Assembly: GCF_014762685.1 (NCBI RefSeq)
Contig: NZ_JABURM010000006.1
Span: forward strand, 608,384-672,383
From: Gracilimonas sp.
Lineage (GTDB): Bacteria > Bacteroidota > Rhodothermia > Balneolales > Balneolaceae
Reading direction: 5' to 3'
DNA length: 64,000 nt
Shown here one piece after another: positions 17,815-25,999 of this stretch. Numbering within the stretch: the first letter of the stretch is position 1; every line of letters begins with the position of its first letter. The notes beneath the pieces were generated by a model. The model saw only the letters and a program-made list of their open reading frames with translations, was not told the DNA's origin and did no database searches. A program made the position numbers and the translations under genes.

Positions 17815-17825
17815 ACTCTTATTCG
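17815..17825 (+). promoter_or_regulatory. Shared promoter element ACTCTTATTCG (copy 2)
   Basis: It is identical to 15499-15509 and sits 17 nt upstream of operator 4. A TTTTGAC string lies about 14 nt further upstream (17801-17807). Confidence 0.55.
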
Positions 17826-17842
17826 TTTTTTATCAGAAGTGA

Positions 17843-17856
17843 TGTTAACGATAACA
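17843..17856 (+). promoter_or_regulatory. LacI-type operator 4 (susC proximal)
   Basis: TGTTAACGATAACA is identical to operator 2 and lies 94 nt before the susC start codon. Together with operator 3 it brackets the likely promoter region. Confidence 0.85.
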
Positions 17857-17878
17857 CACATGTTTTTTTTGAAGCTTG

Positions 17879-17892
17879 TGGAAGCGGTTTCA
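17879..17892 (+). promoter_or_regulatory. cre-like palindrome, candidate second LacI-family operator
   Basis: TGGAAGCGGTTTCA fits the catabolite-response consensus TGNAARCGNWWWCA at every position. Its half-sites (TGGAA/TTTCA) differ from those bound by the local regulator, so another LacI/CcpA-like protein from elsewhere in the genome may act here. Confidence 0.55.
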
Positions 17893-17950
17893 AATAATGG
17901 CAGCGTGTTAAAAGGAATAAAAAATAAAACTACGTTTTAGGAGAAATCAC

Positions 17951-20900
17951 ATGTTAAATAGAGCTACGGCAATGGCAATGTTCGTGCTGTCGTTTTTGCT
18001 GATTGGAGCAATGGAAACGGCAACTGCGCAGAATAATTTTAATGTATCCGGTGTTGTTGTTGATGCAGATGACGGAATCCCACTTCCGGGAGTTAGCATC
18101 TTAGTGCAGGGAACAAATCGGGGTACTACAACAGATGTGGATGGGAATTATAACCTTAATGTGGCTGAAGGCGATGTTCTCGTGTTTAGTTATGTTGGAT
18201 ATATAACCCAGGAAATTCCAGTTGATGGAAATACTGAAATCAATGTAGAGTTAAAATCTCAATACATTGAAGGTACAGAATTAGTTGTTGTGGGTTATGG
18301 TCAACAGCGTCGAGCTGATATTACCGGGGCTATTTCTACAGTAACTACTGAAGATATTGGTGATGTGACGGTGACAAATTTTGGGGATGCTATTCAAGGC
18401 GTGGTTCCCGGAGTGAATATTAGAAGTACCGGTGCCCCAGGTTCAGAGCCATCCATGGAGATAAGGGGGCTTGGCAACTTTACCAATAATGAGCCTTTGT
18501 TTGTTATTGACGGTGTGCCTTCTCGTGCAAACCGAGACTTTAATGTGAATGATATTGAATCAGTACAGATTCTGAAAGATGCTTCAGCTGCAGCAATTTA
18601 TGGATCCAGGGCTGCAAATGGCGTTGTGTTAATTACAACGAAAAGCGGCCAAAGAGGTCCTCTTGTAATTGATTATAATGCCACTGTTGGCCGGGAATGG
18701 ATTCCGCAGTTTGACCTTATGGGAAGAGATCAGTGGGTTGATTTTAATAACAGAGCCTATGATGAAGCTGGTATCCCACGGCAAAATCATTTTGATGCGA
18801 ATACAGATTGGCAGGATGTGACCTTTCAAAACGGATTAAGACAAGAACAAAATCTTACCTTTTCAGGTGGGACTGATGACAGCCGGTATCTACTTTCATT
18901 AAACTACCAAACAAATGATGGGACAACTATTGGCAGCGAATCAGAAAGACTAGGCCTGCGGTTAAATTCATCCAGAAACAAAGGGATACTTGAAATAGGT
19001 CAAAATCTGGCTTTTACAAACTTCAGTGTAGAGGAACTTAATACAAACCCAATTGCTGATGTGACCCGGATGTTACCCACTATTCCGGTTTATGACGAAT
19101 CTAATCCTGGGGGTTTTGGCTATGGTGATGAAGCGCGTGCGAGGACATTTGGTGTCAACCCGGTTGCAAGAGAAGCTCTTGAAGACGGAACGACAGAAAA
19201 TCAACGTGTCAGAGGTAATCTATATGCAAATCTGGACTTTATGGAAAACCTGCAGTACAGATTTAATTACGGTATAAATTACAATGTACATAATTTTGAT
19301 TTTCTTAGAAGAGAGGGCAATTGGACATTGAATCAGCCTTATGATCCTTCCAGGGTTGCCGTACAAAGAGGCAGCAATGTGTCGCACTTGTTTGAAAATA
19401 CGATTGATTATACTCAGAGTTATAAAGAAACAAGGGGGCAGATATTACTGGGTCAATCCTATCAAACTTTTAATAACAACAGAGAATTTGCAGAAGGGAC
19501 TAACCTGGCTCAAGTTGGAGACCGATATTATTCTGTATTGGATGCTGCTACACAAAATGACAGAGTAGGAGGTTACATTACTGAGGGTGCCATTCTATCT
19601 TATTTTGGTCGTGTTAACCTGAATCATGATGACAAATATATAGCTGAATTCACTATTCGTTGGGATGGTACTTCCAGGTTTAATGAAGATAACAGATGGG
19701 GCAACTTTCCTTCTGTATCGGGTGCATGGAGAATTAGCAATGAGGACTTCTTTGATGTGAGCTGGGTTAATGATTTGAAAATAAATGCCAGCTGGGGCCA
19801 ATTAGGTAGTTCTAATATTGGTTTCTACGATTATCAGGGCGTTTTAAATATTAATCCACAATATGTTTATGGGACTGATCAGGAAGTCAGAAACGGTGCC
19901 ACTCAAGTTCAGCTTGTAAACGAAGATTTAGAATGGGAAGTACTTACACAAACAAACGTTGGATTTGCAGCAACTTTCCTGGACGGAAGGTTTTCAACAG
20001 AAATGAACTATTTTATTTCTGAGACTGATGGAGTGTTGACTGAACTGCCAATTCTAATGACTACAGGAAACGATGGCGGTAATCCCTTTGTGAATGCTGC
20101 AAGCTTGAAAAATAAAGGCTTTGAGGCAGACTTTACCTGGAGAAATTATCAGGATGATAGAGATTTCAATTATTCAGTTGGGATGAATGTAGCTACGGTC
20201 AAAAATGAAATTGTGGAACTTGGAGATGGACAGGTTGAGTTTTTAACCTGGCAAACCATCAATCAAGTAGGCGAGCCGATCGGCATGTATTACTTAATTA
20301 AAACAGACGGATTATTTCAAACTCAGCAGGAAATTGATAATCACGTAAACAGTAATGGTGATGTCATTCAGCCAAATGCTGAGCCTGGAGACATTCGCTA
20401 TTTAGATGCTGACGATGACGGACAGATTACCGGAAGCGATCGTCAACTTGCAGGCAACCCGTGGCCGGATTTCGACCTTGGCTTAAGTTTCAATGGAAAC
20501 TGGAAGAACTTAGACTTTATGGTACAGGGGTTCGGTTCTTTTGGGTTTGATATCTTCAACGGTCCGAAAAGTTTAATGGACAGGTTTGATGATAACTCAA
20601 ATTATCGAGACGGAATTCAGCCTTGGACGCCGGAAAATCCAGACACAGATTTCCCCAGAATAATTTATGGAGATCAAAGAAATGCCAGAGGAGACACTGA
20701 CAGATGGTTGGAAAATGGTTCTTTCTTCAAAATTAAGCAGATTACATTGGGTTATACCATTCCCGAGCAACTATTTGGAGCTGCCGTTAAAAAGTTAAGA
20801 GTATCTGTAACAGGCAGAAACTTGTTCACATTTACTAACTACAGCGGGCTGGATCCTGAGTTCAGCGCTCCAAATATCTTTAGAAGAACACATGACGATT

Positions 20901-20953
20901 TCATGTATCCAAGTACAAGAAATGTGTCATTCAAATTACAACTGTCACTATAA
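17951..20953 (+). CDS. susC: SusC-like TonB-dependent outer-membrane glycan importer
   Basis: The 1000 residues begin with a signal peptide (ending ETATAQ, about residue 27) and a CarboxypepD_reg-like domain (about 32-115: VSGVVVDADDGIPLPGVSILV). The junction ELVVVGYGQQRRADITGAIS is typical of SusC, followed by the plug (about 125-235, with MEIRGLGNFTNNEPLFVIDG) and the 22-strand barrel ending in a C-terminal LQLSL strand. It imports oligosaccharides across the outer membrane in complex with SusD, driven by TonB. It heads the long unit that continues through SusD and the GH43, GH93-like, GH5-like, GalM, GH172, GalK and GalT genes. A strong AGGAG precedes the ATG, and multiple operators lie upstream. 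Confidence 0.97.
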   Translation: MLNRATAMAMFVLSFLLIGAMETATAQNNFNVSGVVVDADDGIPLPGVSILVQGTNRGTTTDVDGNYNLNVAEGDVLVFSYVGYITQEIPVDGNTEINVELKSQYIEGTELVVVGYGQQRRADITGAISTVTTEDIGDVTVTNFGDAIQGVVPGVNIRSTGAPGSEPSMEIRGLGNFTNNEPLFVIDGVPSRANRDFNVNDIESVQILKDASAAAIYGSRAANGVVLITTKSGQRGPLVIDYNATVGREWIPQFDLMGRDQWVDFNNRAYDEAGIPRQNHFDANTDWQDVTFQNGLRQEQNLTFSGGTDDSRYLLSLNYQTNDGTTIGSESERLGLRLNSSRNKGILEIGQNLAFTNFSVEELNTNPIADVTRMLPTIPVYDESNPGGFGYGDEARARTFGVNPVAREALEDGTTENQRVRGNLYANLDFMENLQYRFNYGINYNVHNFDFLRREGNWTLNQPYDPSRVAVQRGSNVSHLFENTIDYTQSYKETRGQILLGQSYQTFNNNREFAEGTNLAQVGDRYYSVLDAATQNDRVGGYITEGAILSYFGRVNLNHDDKYIAEFTIRWDGTSRFNEDNRWGNFPSVSGAWRISNEDFFDVSWVNDLKINASWGQLGSSNIGFYDYQGVLNINPQYVYGTDQEVRNGATQVQLVNEDLEWEVLTQTNVGFAATFLDGRFSTEMNYFISETDGVLTELPILMTTGNDGGNPFVNAASLKNKGFEADFTWRNYQDDRDFNYSVGMNVATVKNEIVELGDGQVEFLTWQTINQVGEPIGMYYLIKTDGLFQTQQEIDNHVNSNGDVIQPNAEPGDIRYLDADDDGQITGSDRQLAGNPWPDFDLGLSFNGNWKNLDFMVQGFGSFGFDIFNGPKSLMDRFDDNSNYRDGIQPWTPENPDTDFPRIIYGDQRNARGDTDRWLENGSFFKIKQITLGYTIPEQLFGAAVKKLRVSVTGRNLFTFTNYSGLDPEFSAPNIFRRTHDDFMYPSTRNVSFKLQLSL

Positions 20954-20976
20954 TTCAAATGCATAATAAAAGAACT

Positions 20977-22533
20977 ATGAAAACAAGAAGATTATTTATA
21001 CCGATAGTACTTGCTTTATTCGTATCGCTGAGTGCATGTGATGACAGTTTGCTAGATTACGAAAATCCAAATGCACCTACGAATACGGCATTTTGGGAGA
21101 CTCCGGAGGATGCTGAGTTAGGAATTAATGCTGTTTACCATCAATTACTTCAACCGGGAACTTACTCACGTTGGATATTCTTTCGATATGACCTTTCATC
21201 TGATGAAGGATTCAGCGGAAGTCCATGGACGGAATTAGCTGATTGGACTCGTTTCAATTATGTGAATTATAACTTCTGGGAAGGAAACGCAATTCACTGG
21301 AGAGATCACTATAAAGGTATCTTTAGAGCAAATCAGGTATTGGCAAACGTACCGGATATTGAATTCGATAATACGACCCGGAAAAATCAGATTTTAGGAG
21401 AAGCAAGGTTCTTACGGGCTCTCTATTATTTTAATTTGGCCATTCTTTATGAAGATGTTCCGATAGTATTGGAGCCTTCAAGTCCGGATGACAAACCTGA
21501 ACAAAAACCTTTAGAGGAAGTTTGGGGGCAAATCGTTACTGATTTGGAGTTTGCTATGAATAATCTTCCACCAACCTGGTCTGCAGATAATGTAGGGCGT
21601 GCAACCAAAGGGGCAGCTCACGCATTGCTAGGAAAGGTTTATATGCAGCAGCAAGAGTGGGATTTAGCTCAGGATGCAATGGAGTGGTTGGTAGAAGGCC
21701 CTGGAGCCGCTAATTATGGCCTTGTAGATAATTATGAGGATAATTTCAGGCACACCACGGAAAACAACATAGAGTCAGTATTTGAGGTTCAATTTTCTGA
21801 CGAAAACCGTGGCGGCAAAGGCGATGGTAGTAATTCAAGTTTATCAAATGAACGCCCGCAATTTTTTGCGCCCAGAGGAATAGGATGGTCTGATGGCCAA
21901 AGCAACAAGTGGATCATTGATGAATATAAAACGGAGAATAATCTGGATGGCGGATTTGATACTCGATTAAAATGGAGTATTTATTACCAAGAGATGGGTA
22001 ATGATTTCGCTAATAATAATTTGGTTTATGGCCGTCCATGGGATGTAGGAGCATGGGGTAATGACGCCTTTATACGTAAATATTCTTCATCTTATTTCCG
22101 GGATTTCGAAGACTACTTCTCCCCTAACAACTTCCGGGTGATTCGATATGCTGATGTTCTGCTAAGTTATGCCGAGATCATTAACGAATTGCAAGGGCCC
22201 GCACAAGCTGTCCAATATTTGAACAGAGTTCGCCAACGTCCATCAACTAATCTGGCTCCACTTGAAACCAGTGTGCATTCAGCAGCCATGAATTCTCGCG
22301 ATGCATTCAGAGAGCGTTTGAAAATTGAGCGTTCACTTGAATTGAACCATGAAGGCGTTCGTTTTATGGACTTGAAGAGATGGGGGATGTTTGACAGTCA
22401 AACAACCGTTGATGAACTTGCTCAACGCGACCCAAGCTTTAACAACTTTGTAGTTGGCAAACATCATCGTCTTCCCATTCCTCAAAGTGAAGTAGAGAAT
22501 AATCCAAATCTGGATCAACACCCCGAGTACTAA
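20977..22533 (+). CDS. susD: SusD-like glycan-binding lipoprotein
   Basis: SusD proteins form the lid over the SusC barrel and bind the incoming glycan. The signal MKTRRLF...LFVSLSAC gives a lipidated cysteine at residue 21 from the ATG at 20977; an ATG at 20959 would add six residues (MHNKRT) and is possible. The SusD fold shows in the TPR-like helices (LGEARFLRALYYFNLAILYEDVP, GAAHALLGKVYMQQQEWDLAQDAMEWL) and the C-terminal RIERSLEL-like segment LKIERSLELNHEGVRFMDLKRWGMF. It is 519 residues long, normal for the family. It begins 23 nt after susC and is followed by a strong hairpin, which may lower expression of the genes behind. Confidence 0.96.
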   Translation: MKTRRLFIPIVLALFVSLSACDDSLLDYENPNAPTNTAFWETPEDAELGINAVYHQLLQPGTYSRWIFFRYDLSSDEGFSGSPWTELADWTRFNYVNYNFWEGNAIHWRDHYKGIFRANQVLANVPDIEFDNTTRKNQILGEARFLRALYYFNLAILYEDVPIVLEPSSPDDKPEQKPLEEVWGQIVTDLEFAMNNLPPTWSADNVGRATKGAAHALLGKVYMQQQEWDLAQDAMEWLVEGPGAANYGLVDNYEDNFRHTTENNIESVFEVQFSDENRGGKGDGSNSSLSNERPQFFAPRGIGWSDGQSNKWIIDEYKTENNLDGGFDTRLKWSIYYQEMGNDFANNNLVYGRPWDVGAWGNDAFIRKYSSSYFRDFEDYFSPNNFRVIRYADVLLSYAEIINELQGPAQAVQYLNRVRQRPSTNLAPLETSVHSAAMNSRDAFRERLKIERSLELNHEGVRFMDLKRWGMFDSQTTVDELAQRDPSFNNFVVGKHHRLPIPQSEVENNPNLDQHPEY

Positions 22534-22555
22534 CAGCTATAACTAACTTTCATTT

Positions 22556-22601
22556 AATTTGCTTGCAAAGCTGTTTTCTTGGCAGCTTGCAAGCAAATTT
22601 T
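22556..22601 (+). terminator. Strong hairpin after susD (partial terminator or mRNA stabiliser)
   Basis: The left arm 22556-22573 and right arm 22583-22599 pair over 17 bp with one bulged A and a 9-nt loop; TTT follows. It ends about 15 nt before the ATG of the first GH43 gene, leaving little room for a new promoter, so a leaky terminator setting SusCD above enzyme levels is likely. Confidence 0.75.
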
Positions 22602-22614
22602 ATATCTCTGATCT

Positions 22615-23610
22615 ATGCAGAAATTAATTATTACAGCAGTACTTATAGCCGGCTTAGTAGGCTGTGCATCACAAAATGATACCGAAAATTATTTTGGTGA
22701 TGAGGCTCCGGAAACCAACATCTTTTTTGGAGATCCAAGTATTACATTAGCTGACGGAACTTATTACATGTATGGTACCGGACCGGACAGTGATACCGGA
22801 ATCAAAGTATATAAATCCGAAGACCTTGAGAATTGGGTTGGCCCGGTAGGTCCTACGCAAGGATTCGCTTTACATGAAGACGATGTGTATGGCGATCATT
22901 TCTTTTGGGCGCCTGAAGTGTATGAGTTAGACGGTAAGTTTTACATGTTCTATAGTGTTCAGGAACACATGGCTGTTGCAGTAAGCGATACTCCGGAAGG
23001 GCCTTTTATACAAGAAGATCCGGGATACCTGGAAGAATTCAATGCCATAGATCATCATTTGTTTATAGATGATGACGGCAGCAAGTACTTATATTTTGCT
23101 AAATTTGAAGAAGGATTGGAAATATGGGTTGCCGAAATGGAAGACGACCTCTCAGGAATCAAAGAAGTAACGATGCAAAAAGGATTGTCACAATCTCAGA
23201 ATTGGGAAAAGAGCACAAAAGAGCCGGTTGGCACGGTAAACGAAGGCCCCCATGTAATAAAACATGAAGGCATGTTTTACATGATCTATTCAGCAAATCA
23301 TTATGCCAGCCCGGATTATGGTATTGGCCTTGCATATGCTAACGATCCACTTGGCCCCTGGACCAAAGATGAAAACAACCCCATTCTCCAAAATCCGGAT
23401 AGTCTGGTAGGAACCGGGCACAGTGCATTTTTTAGAGATAAAGCCGATCAATTGCATATGGTATATCATGCACATAATTCAACGGAAGAAGTTCACCCAA
23501 GGAAGGCGTATTACAATCCGGTTACGTTCAAAGAAGTTGAAGGAGAAAACAGGTTTACACTGGAGGTGCAACAACCTCGCACAGAGGCAAAAGCGACTCC
23601 TTTAGAATAA
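22615..23610 (+). CDS. GH43 lipoprotein, probable alpha-L-arabinofuranosidase (1)
   Basis: This 331-residue five-bladed propeller enzyme has a lipobox (GLVGC, cysteine 17). The three acidic residues of clan GH-F are visible: base Asp40 in FFGDPSI, pKa modulator Asp146 in NAIDHHLF and acid Glu210 in VNEGPHVI. Other family marks are FFWAPEVYELDGKFYMFYS and GTGHSAFF. It would remove arabinofuranose side chains or attack arabinan, although GH43 also includes xylosidases and exo-galactanases, and the latter (GH43_24 type) should be considered in a galactan locus. It is the first enzyme after the post-susD hairpin. Confidence 0.85.
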   Translation: MQKLIITAVLIAGLVGCASQNDTENYFGDEAPETNIFFGDPSITLADGTYYMYGTGPDSDTGIKVYKSEDLENWVGPVGPTQGFALHEDDVYGDHFFWAPEVYELDGKFYMFYSVQEHMAVAVSDTPEGPFIQEDPGYLEEFNAIDHHLFIDDDGSKYLYFAKFEEGLEIWVAEMEDDLSGIKEVTMQKGLSQSQNWEKSTKEPVGTVNEGPHVIKHEGMFYMIYSANHYASPDYGIGLAYANDPLGPWTKDENNPILQNPDSLVGTGHSAFFRDKADQLHMVYHAHNSTEEVHPRKAYYNPVTFKEVEGENRFTLEVQQPRTEAKATPLE

Positions 23611-23729
23611 AAAAAATCACTCATAGTAGCTTGCTGTATGTTCATATATAGCTTAACTCTCGAGTAGCAAATACCGGGCCGGGACTTTTAGATGGCAAGT
23701 CCCGGCATAGGTATTTAAAACATATTATT

Positions 23730-24797
23730 ATGAAATCCCTTTTACTGCTTATTATTTTTTCTTTTTCATTTGTGGGATGCAGCTCCCAATCTGTAGACCC
23801 TCCAAAGGGGGAAGAAGAACCTTCATGTGTTTTCACTAATCCCGTGGCAGAGGGGGCGGATCCCTGGATCATCCGGAAGGACAAAGTGTATTACTCAGTT
23901 AAATCTGTCAGCGGAGGTATTCAGGTATCAAAATCGGAGCACTTAACCGAGGTTCTTAAATCACAACAACGAGCAGAAGTATGGCGTCAGCCTTCTCAAG
24001 GGTGGAATAGGCAGCATCTTTGGGCTCCTGAACTCCATTATGTGCAGGGTGAGTGGTTCATTTACTATACGGCAGGGGAATCAGGCCCGCCTTTTATTTC
24101 ACAAAGATCCGGAGTATTGCGGGCAACATCCGGTGACCCGCTTGGTGATTATGAAGACATGGGTATGCTTTATACCGGGGATAATATTGAAACTCTGGAA
24201 AATGAAAAATGGGCTATCGACCTTACCGTTCTTGAGCATGCCGGTAATTTATATGCGATTTGGTCGGGCTGGGAAGAAAATGCTGAGACAGACCGTACTC
24301 CCCAACATTTATATATAGCTGAAATGGAAAACCCATGGACGATAAGCAGCAACCGGGTTAAAATTTCTTCACCTGAAGAACCATGGGAAACCGGAACTGA
24401 ATTGGCAATCAATGAAGGTCCGGAGATCTTGAAAAATGGAGGCCAAACTTTTGTTATTTACTCTGCAAGTGAATCATGGTTGCCGGCGTATAACCTTGGA
24501 CAACTTGAGCTGGTTGGCGATGACCCTATGGATCCGGCAAGCTGGGAGAAATCAGGATCCGTATTTAGTGGCAGCGGACAAGTATATGGAACCGGCCATG
24601 CCAGTTTCACAAAATCTCCCGATGGTTCAGAGAGCTGGATCGCATTTCATACTAAAATAGATGAAGAACCGGGCTGGGATCGTGTAGTATATCTGCAGTC
24701 TTTCAGCTGGAATGAAGATGGCTCTCCCGATTTTGGAACACCTGTACAACCCGGAAACGAACTGCAACGACCATCCGGCGAATGTGAAACGGAGTAG
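23730..24797 (+). CDS. GH43 lipoprotein, probable arabinan-active enzyme (2)
   Basis: The 355 residues carry a lipobox (SFVGC, cysteine 17). GH43 residues are base Asp44 in EGADPWII, Asp164 in WAIDLTVL and acid Glu229 in INEGPEIL. HLWAPELHYVQGEWFIYYTAG and the GTGHASFTKSPDG segment are also typical. The WRQPSQGWNRQHLWAPE region resembles exo-1,5-alpha-L-arabinofuranosidases of GH43_26 type, so trimming of arabinan side chains is the best guess. It lies 119 nt after the first GH43 gene. The gap holds no clear terminator, so both are likely in the susCD unit. It ends 3 nt before the propeller gene at 24801. Confidence 0.85.
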   Translation: MKSLLLLIIFSFSFVGCSSQSVDPPKGEEEPSCVFTNPVAEGADPWIIRKDKVYYSVKSVSGGIQVSKSEHLTEVLKSQQRAEVWRQPSQGWNRQHLWAPELHYVQGEWFIYYTAGESGPPFISQRSGVLRATSGDPLGDYEDMGMLYTGDNIETLENEKWAIDLTVLEHAGNLYAIWSGWEENAETDRTPQHLYIAEMENPWTISSNRVKISSPEEPWETGTELAINEGPEILKNGGQTFVIYSASESWLPAYNLGQLELVGDDPMDPASWEKSGSVFSGSGQVYGTGHASFTKSPDGSESWIAFHTKIDEEPGWDRVVYLQSFSWNEDGSPDFGTPVQPGNELQRPSGECETE

Positions 24798-24800
24798 AGT

Positions 24801-25982
24801 ATGAGAATTAAAGATGTGACACTATTACTAATTGCGGGTTTTTTAATTCAGGGATGTGCCAGTCCAAATTCAAACAACAGAAACTCTGAAAATAGAGACT
24901 CTATTGAAGTACCGCCAATAGCTTGGGATCGGAACACCCTTACGAAAGTGTATAATGGTCCTGCATTCTACCCGAGAATTACTCGCCTTCAAGATCAAAC
25001 ATTGATGGGAGTATTTGAAAGTCAGGGTGCTACTATGGTTACAAAAAGTGATAATGAAGGCAGTACGTGGTCGGAGCCGTTAGAAGTGGCAAGCTCAGAA
25101 AATGGAATAAATGCTGCAGTGCCGGAAGTGATCCAGCTCCAAAACGGTAATATTATTGTGGCCTATAACACCCGCCCCCCTCAAGATAATGATGACCCGG
25201 ATCGAAGATTTGGGATCAAGATCAAGATAAGTGAAGATAATGGGGAAACCTGGAGTGAAGAAAAGAATATCTATGAAGGCGGATTTGAATGGAATCGTGG
25301 AGTTTGGGAACCGGCTATGATACAGTTTCCGGATGGAGAAATTAATTTGTTCTTTGCCAATGAACATCCCTACGAAAACAGCGAAGATCAGGAAATCAGC
25401 ATGGTTCATTCCGAGGACAACGGAGAAACCTGGAGTGATCCCAAAACCATTAGTTACCGGGAAGGATTCAGAGATGGCATGCCGGTTCCGTTGATTCTCC
25501 AAGATGAAAAAGGAATTGCCGTAGCCATTGAAGACAACGGACTCTATGGGAACACCTTCAAGCCTGCTATTGTATGGACTTCCCTGGAAGAAAGATGGCC
25601 TGATGTGATAACGGGTGACTCACGCAACCGTTGGGGGGCTCTTTCAGAAGAACATGAGATTGGCGCGGATAAATATGGGGGTGCTCCTTATTTGCGTCAA
25701 CTGCCAAGTGGGAAGACAGTGTTATCATTTCAGACCAATGAAGGTCGCTCCGGAGACTGGACCAATTCGACAATGGCCGTAACTTTGGGAGATGAGAAAG
25801 CAAAGAATTTTTCTGAAATATCTAAACCTTTTGATGTTCCGGAAGGCCGTTCAGCCATGTGGAGTTCAGTATTTATAAAGAACGATACGACCATAACCGC
25901 CGTAACTTCTACAAATGCATACAGCAACACTGGACAAAGTGAATTTTACATTATTGATGGCTATATAAGGCCAAAAAATTAA
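24801..25982 (+). CDS. Sialidase-fold lipoprotein, candidate GH93 exo-arabinanase
   Basis: This 393-residue protein has a lipobox (LIQGC, cysteine 18) and three Asp-box (BNR) repeats S-x-[DE]-x-G-x-T-W (SDNEGSTW, SEDNGETW twice), giving a six-bladed propeller. The usual sialidase arginine triad is not evident. Instead the segment VWEPAMIQFPDGEINLFFANE places Glu170 where GH93 enzymes have a catalytic glutamate, and Glu244 in VAIEDNGLYG fits the second. GH93 releases arabinobiose from alpha-1,5-arabinan, which suits the GH43 neighbours on both sides. Without alignment this stays a candidate; generic 'exo-alpha-sialidase' labelling would probably be wrong in this locus. The gene is tightly packed in the operon. 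Confidence 0.7.
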   Translation: MRIKDVTLLLIAGFLIQGCASPNSNNRNSENRDSIEVPPIAWDRNTLTKVYNGPAFYPRITRLQDQTLMGVFESQGATMVTKSDNEGSTWSEPLEVASSENGINAAVPEVIQLQNGNIIVAYNTRPPQDNDDPDRRFGIKIKISEDNGETWSEEKNIYEGGFEWNRGVWEPAMIQFPDGEINLFFANEHPYENSEDQEISMVHSEDNGETWSDPKTISYREGFRDGMPVPLILQDEKGIAVAIEDNGLYGNTFKPAIVWTSLEERWPDVITGDSRNRWGALSEEHEIGADKYGGAPYLRQLPSGKTVLSFQTNEGRSGDWTNSTMAVTLGDEKAKNFSEISKPFDVPEGRSAMWSSVFIKNDTTITAVTSTNAYSNTGQSEFYIIDGYIRPKN

Positions 25983-25999
25983 CAATAGATTTAAAGTTT

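Larger units (their letters stand above)
17442..17950 (+). promoter_or_regulatory. susC upstream regulatory region
   Basis: This 509-nt AT-rich gap between the second GH2 gene and susC has no gene. It holds two LacI-type operators 236 bp apart centre to centre (17607-17620 and 17843-17856), a cre-like palindrome (17879-17892) and the shared 11-mer at 17815-17825. A good Shine-Dalgarno (AGGAG) comes just before the susC ATG. The long leader and paired operators suggest DNA looping and multi-input control. Confidence 0.75.
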
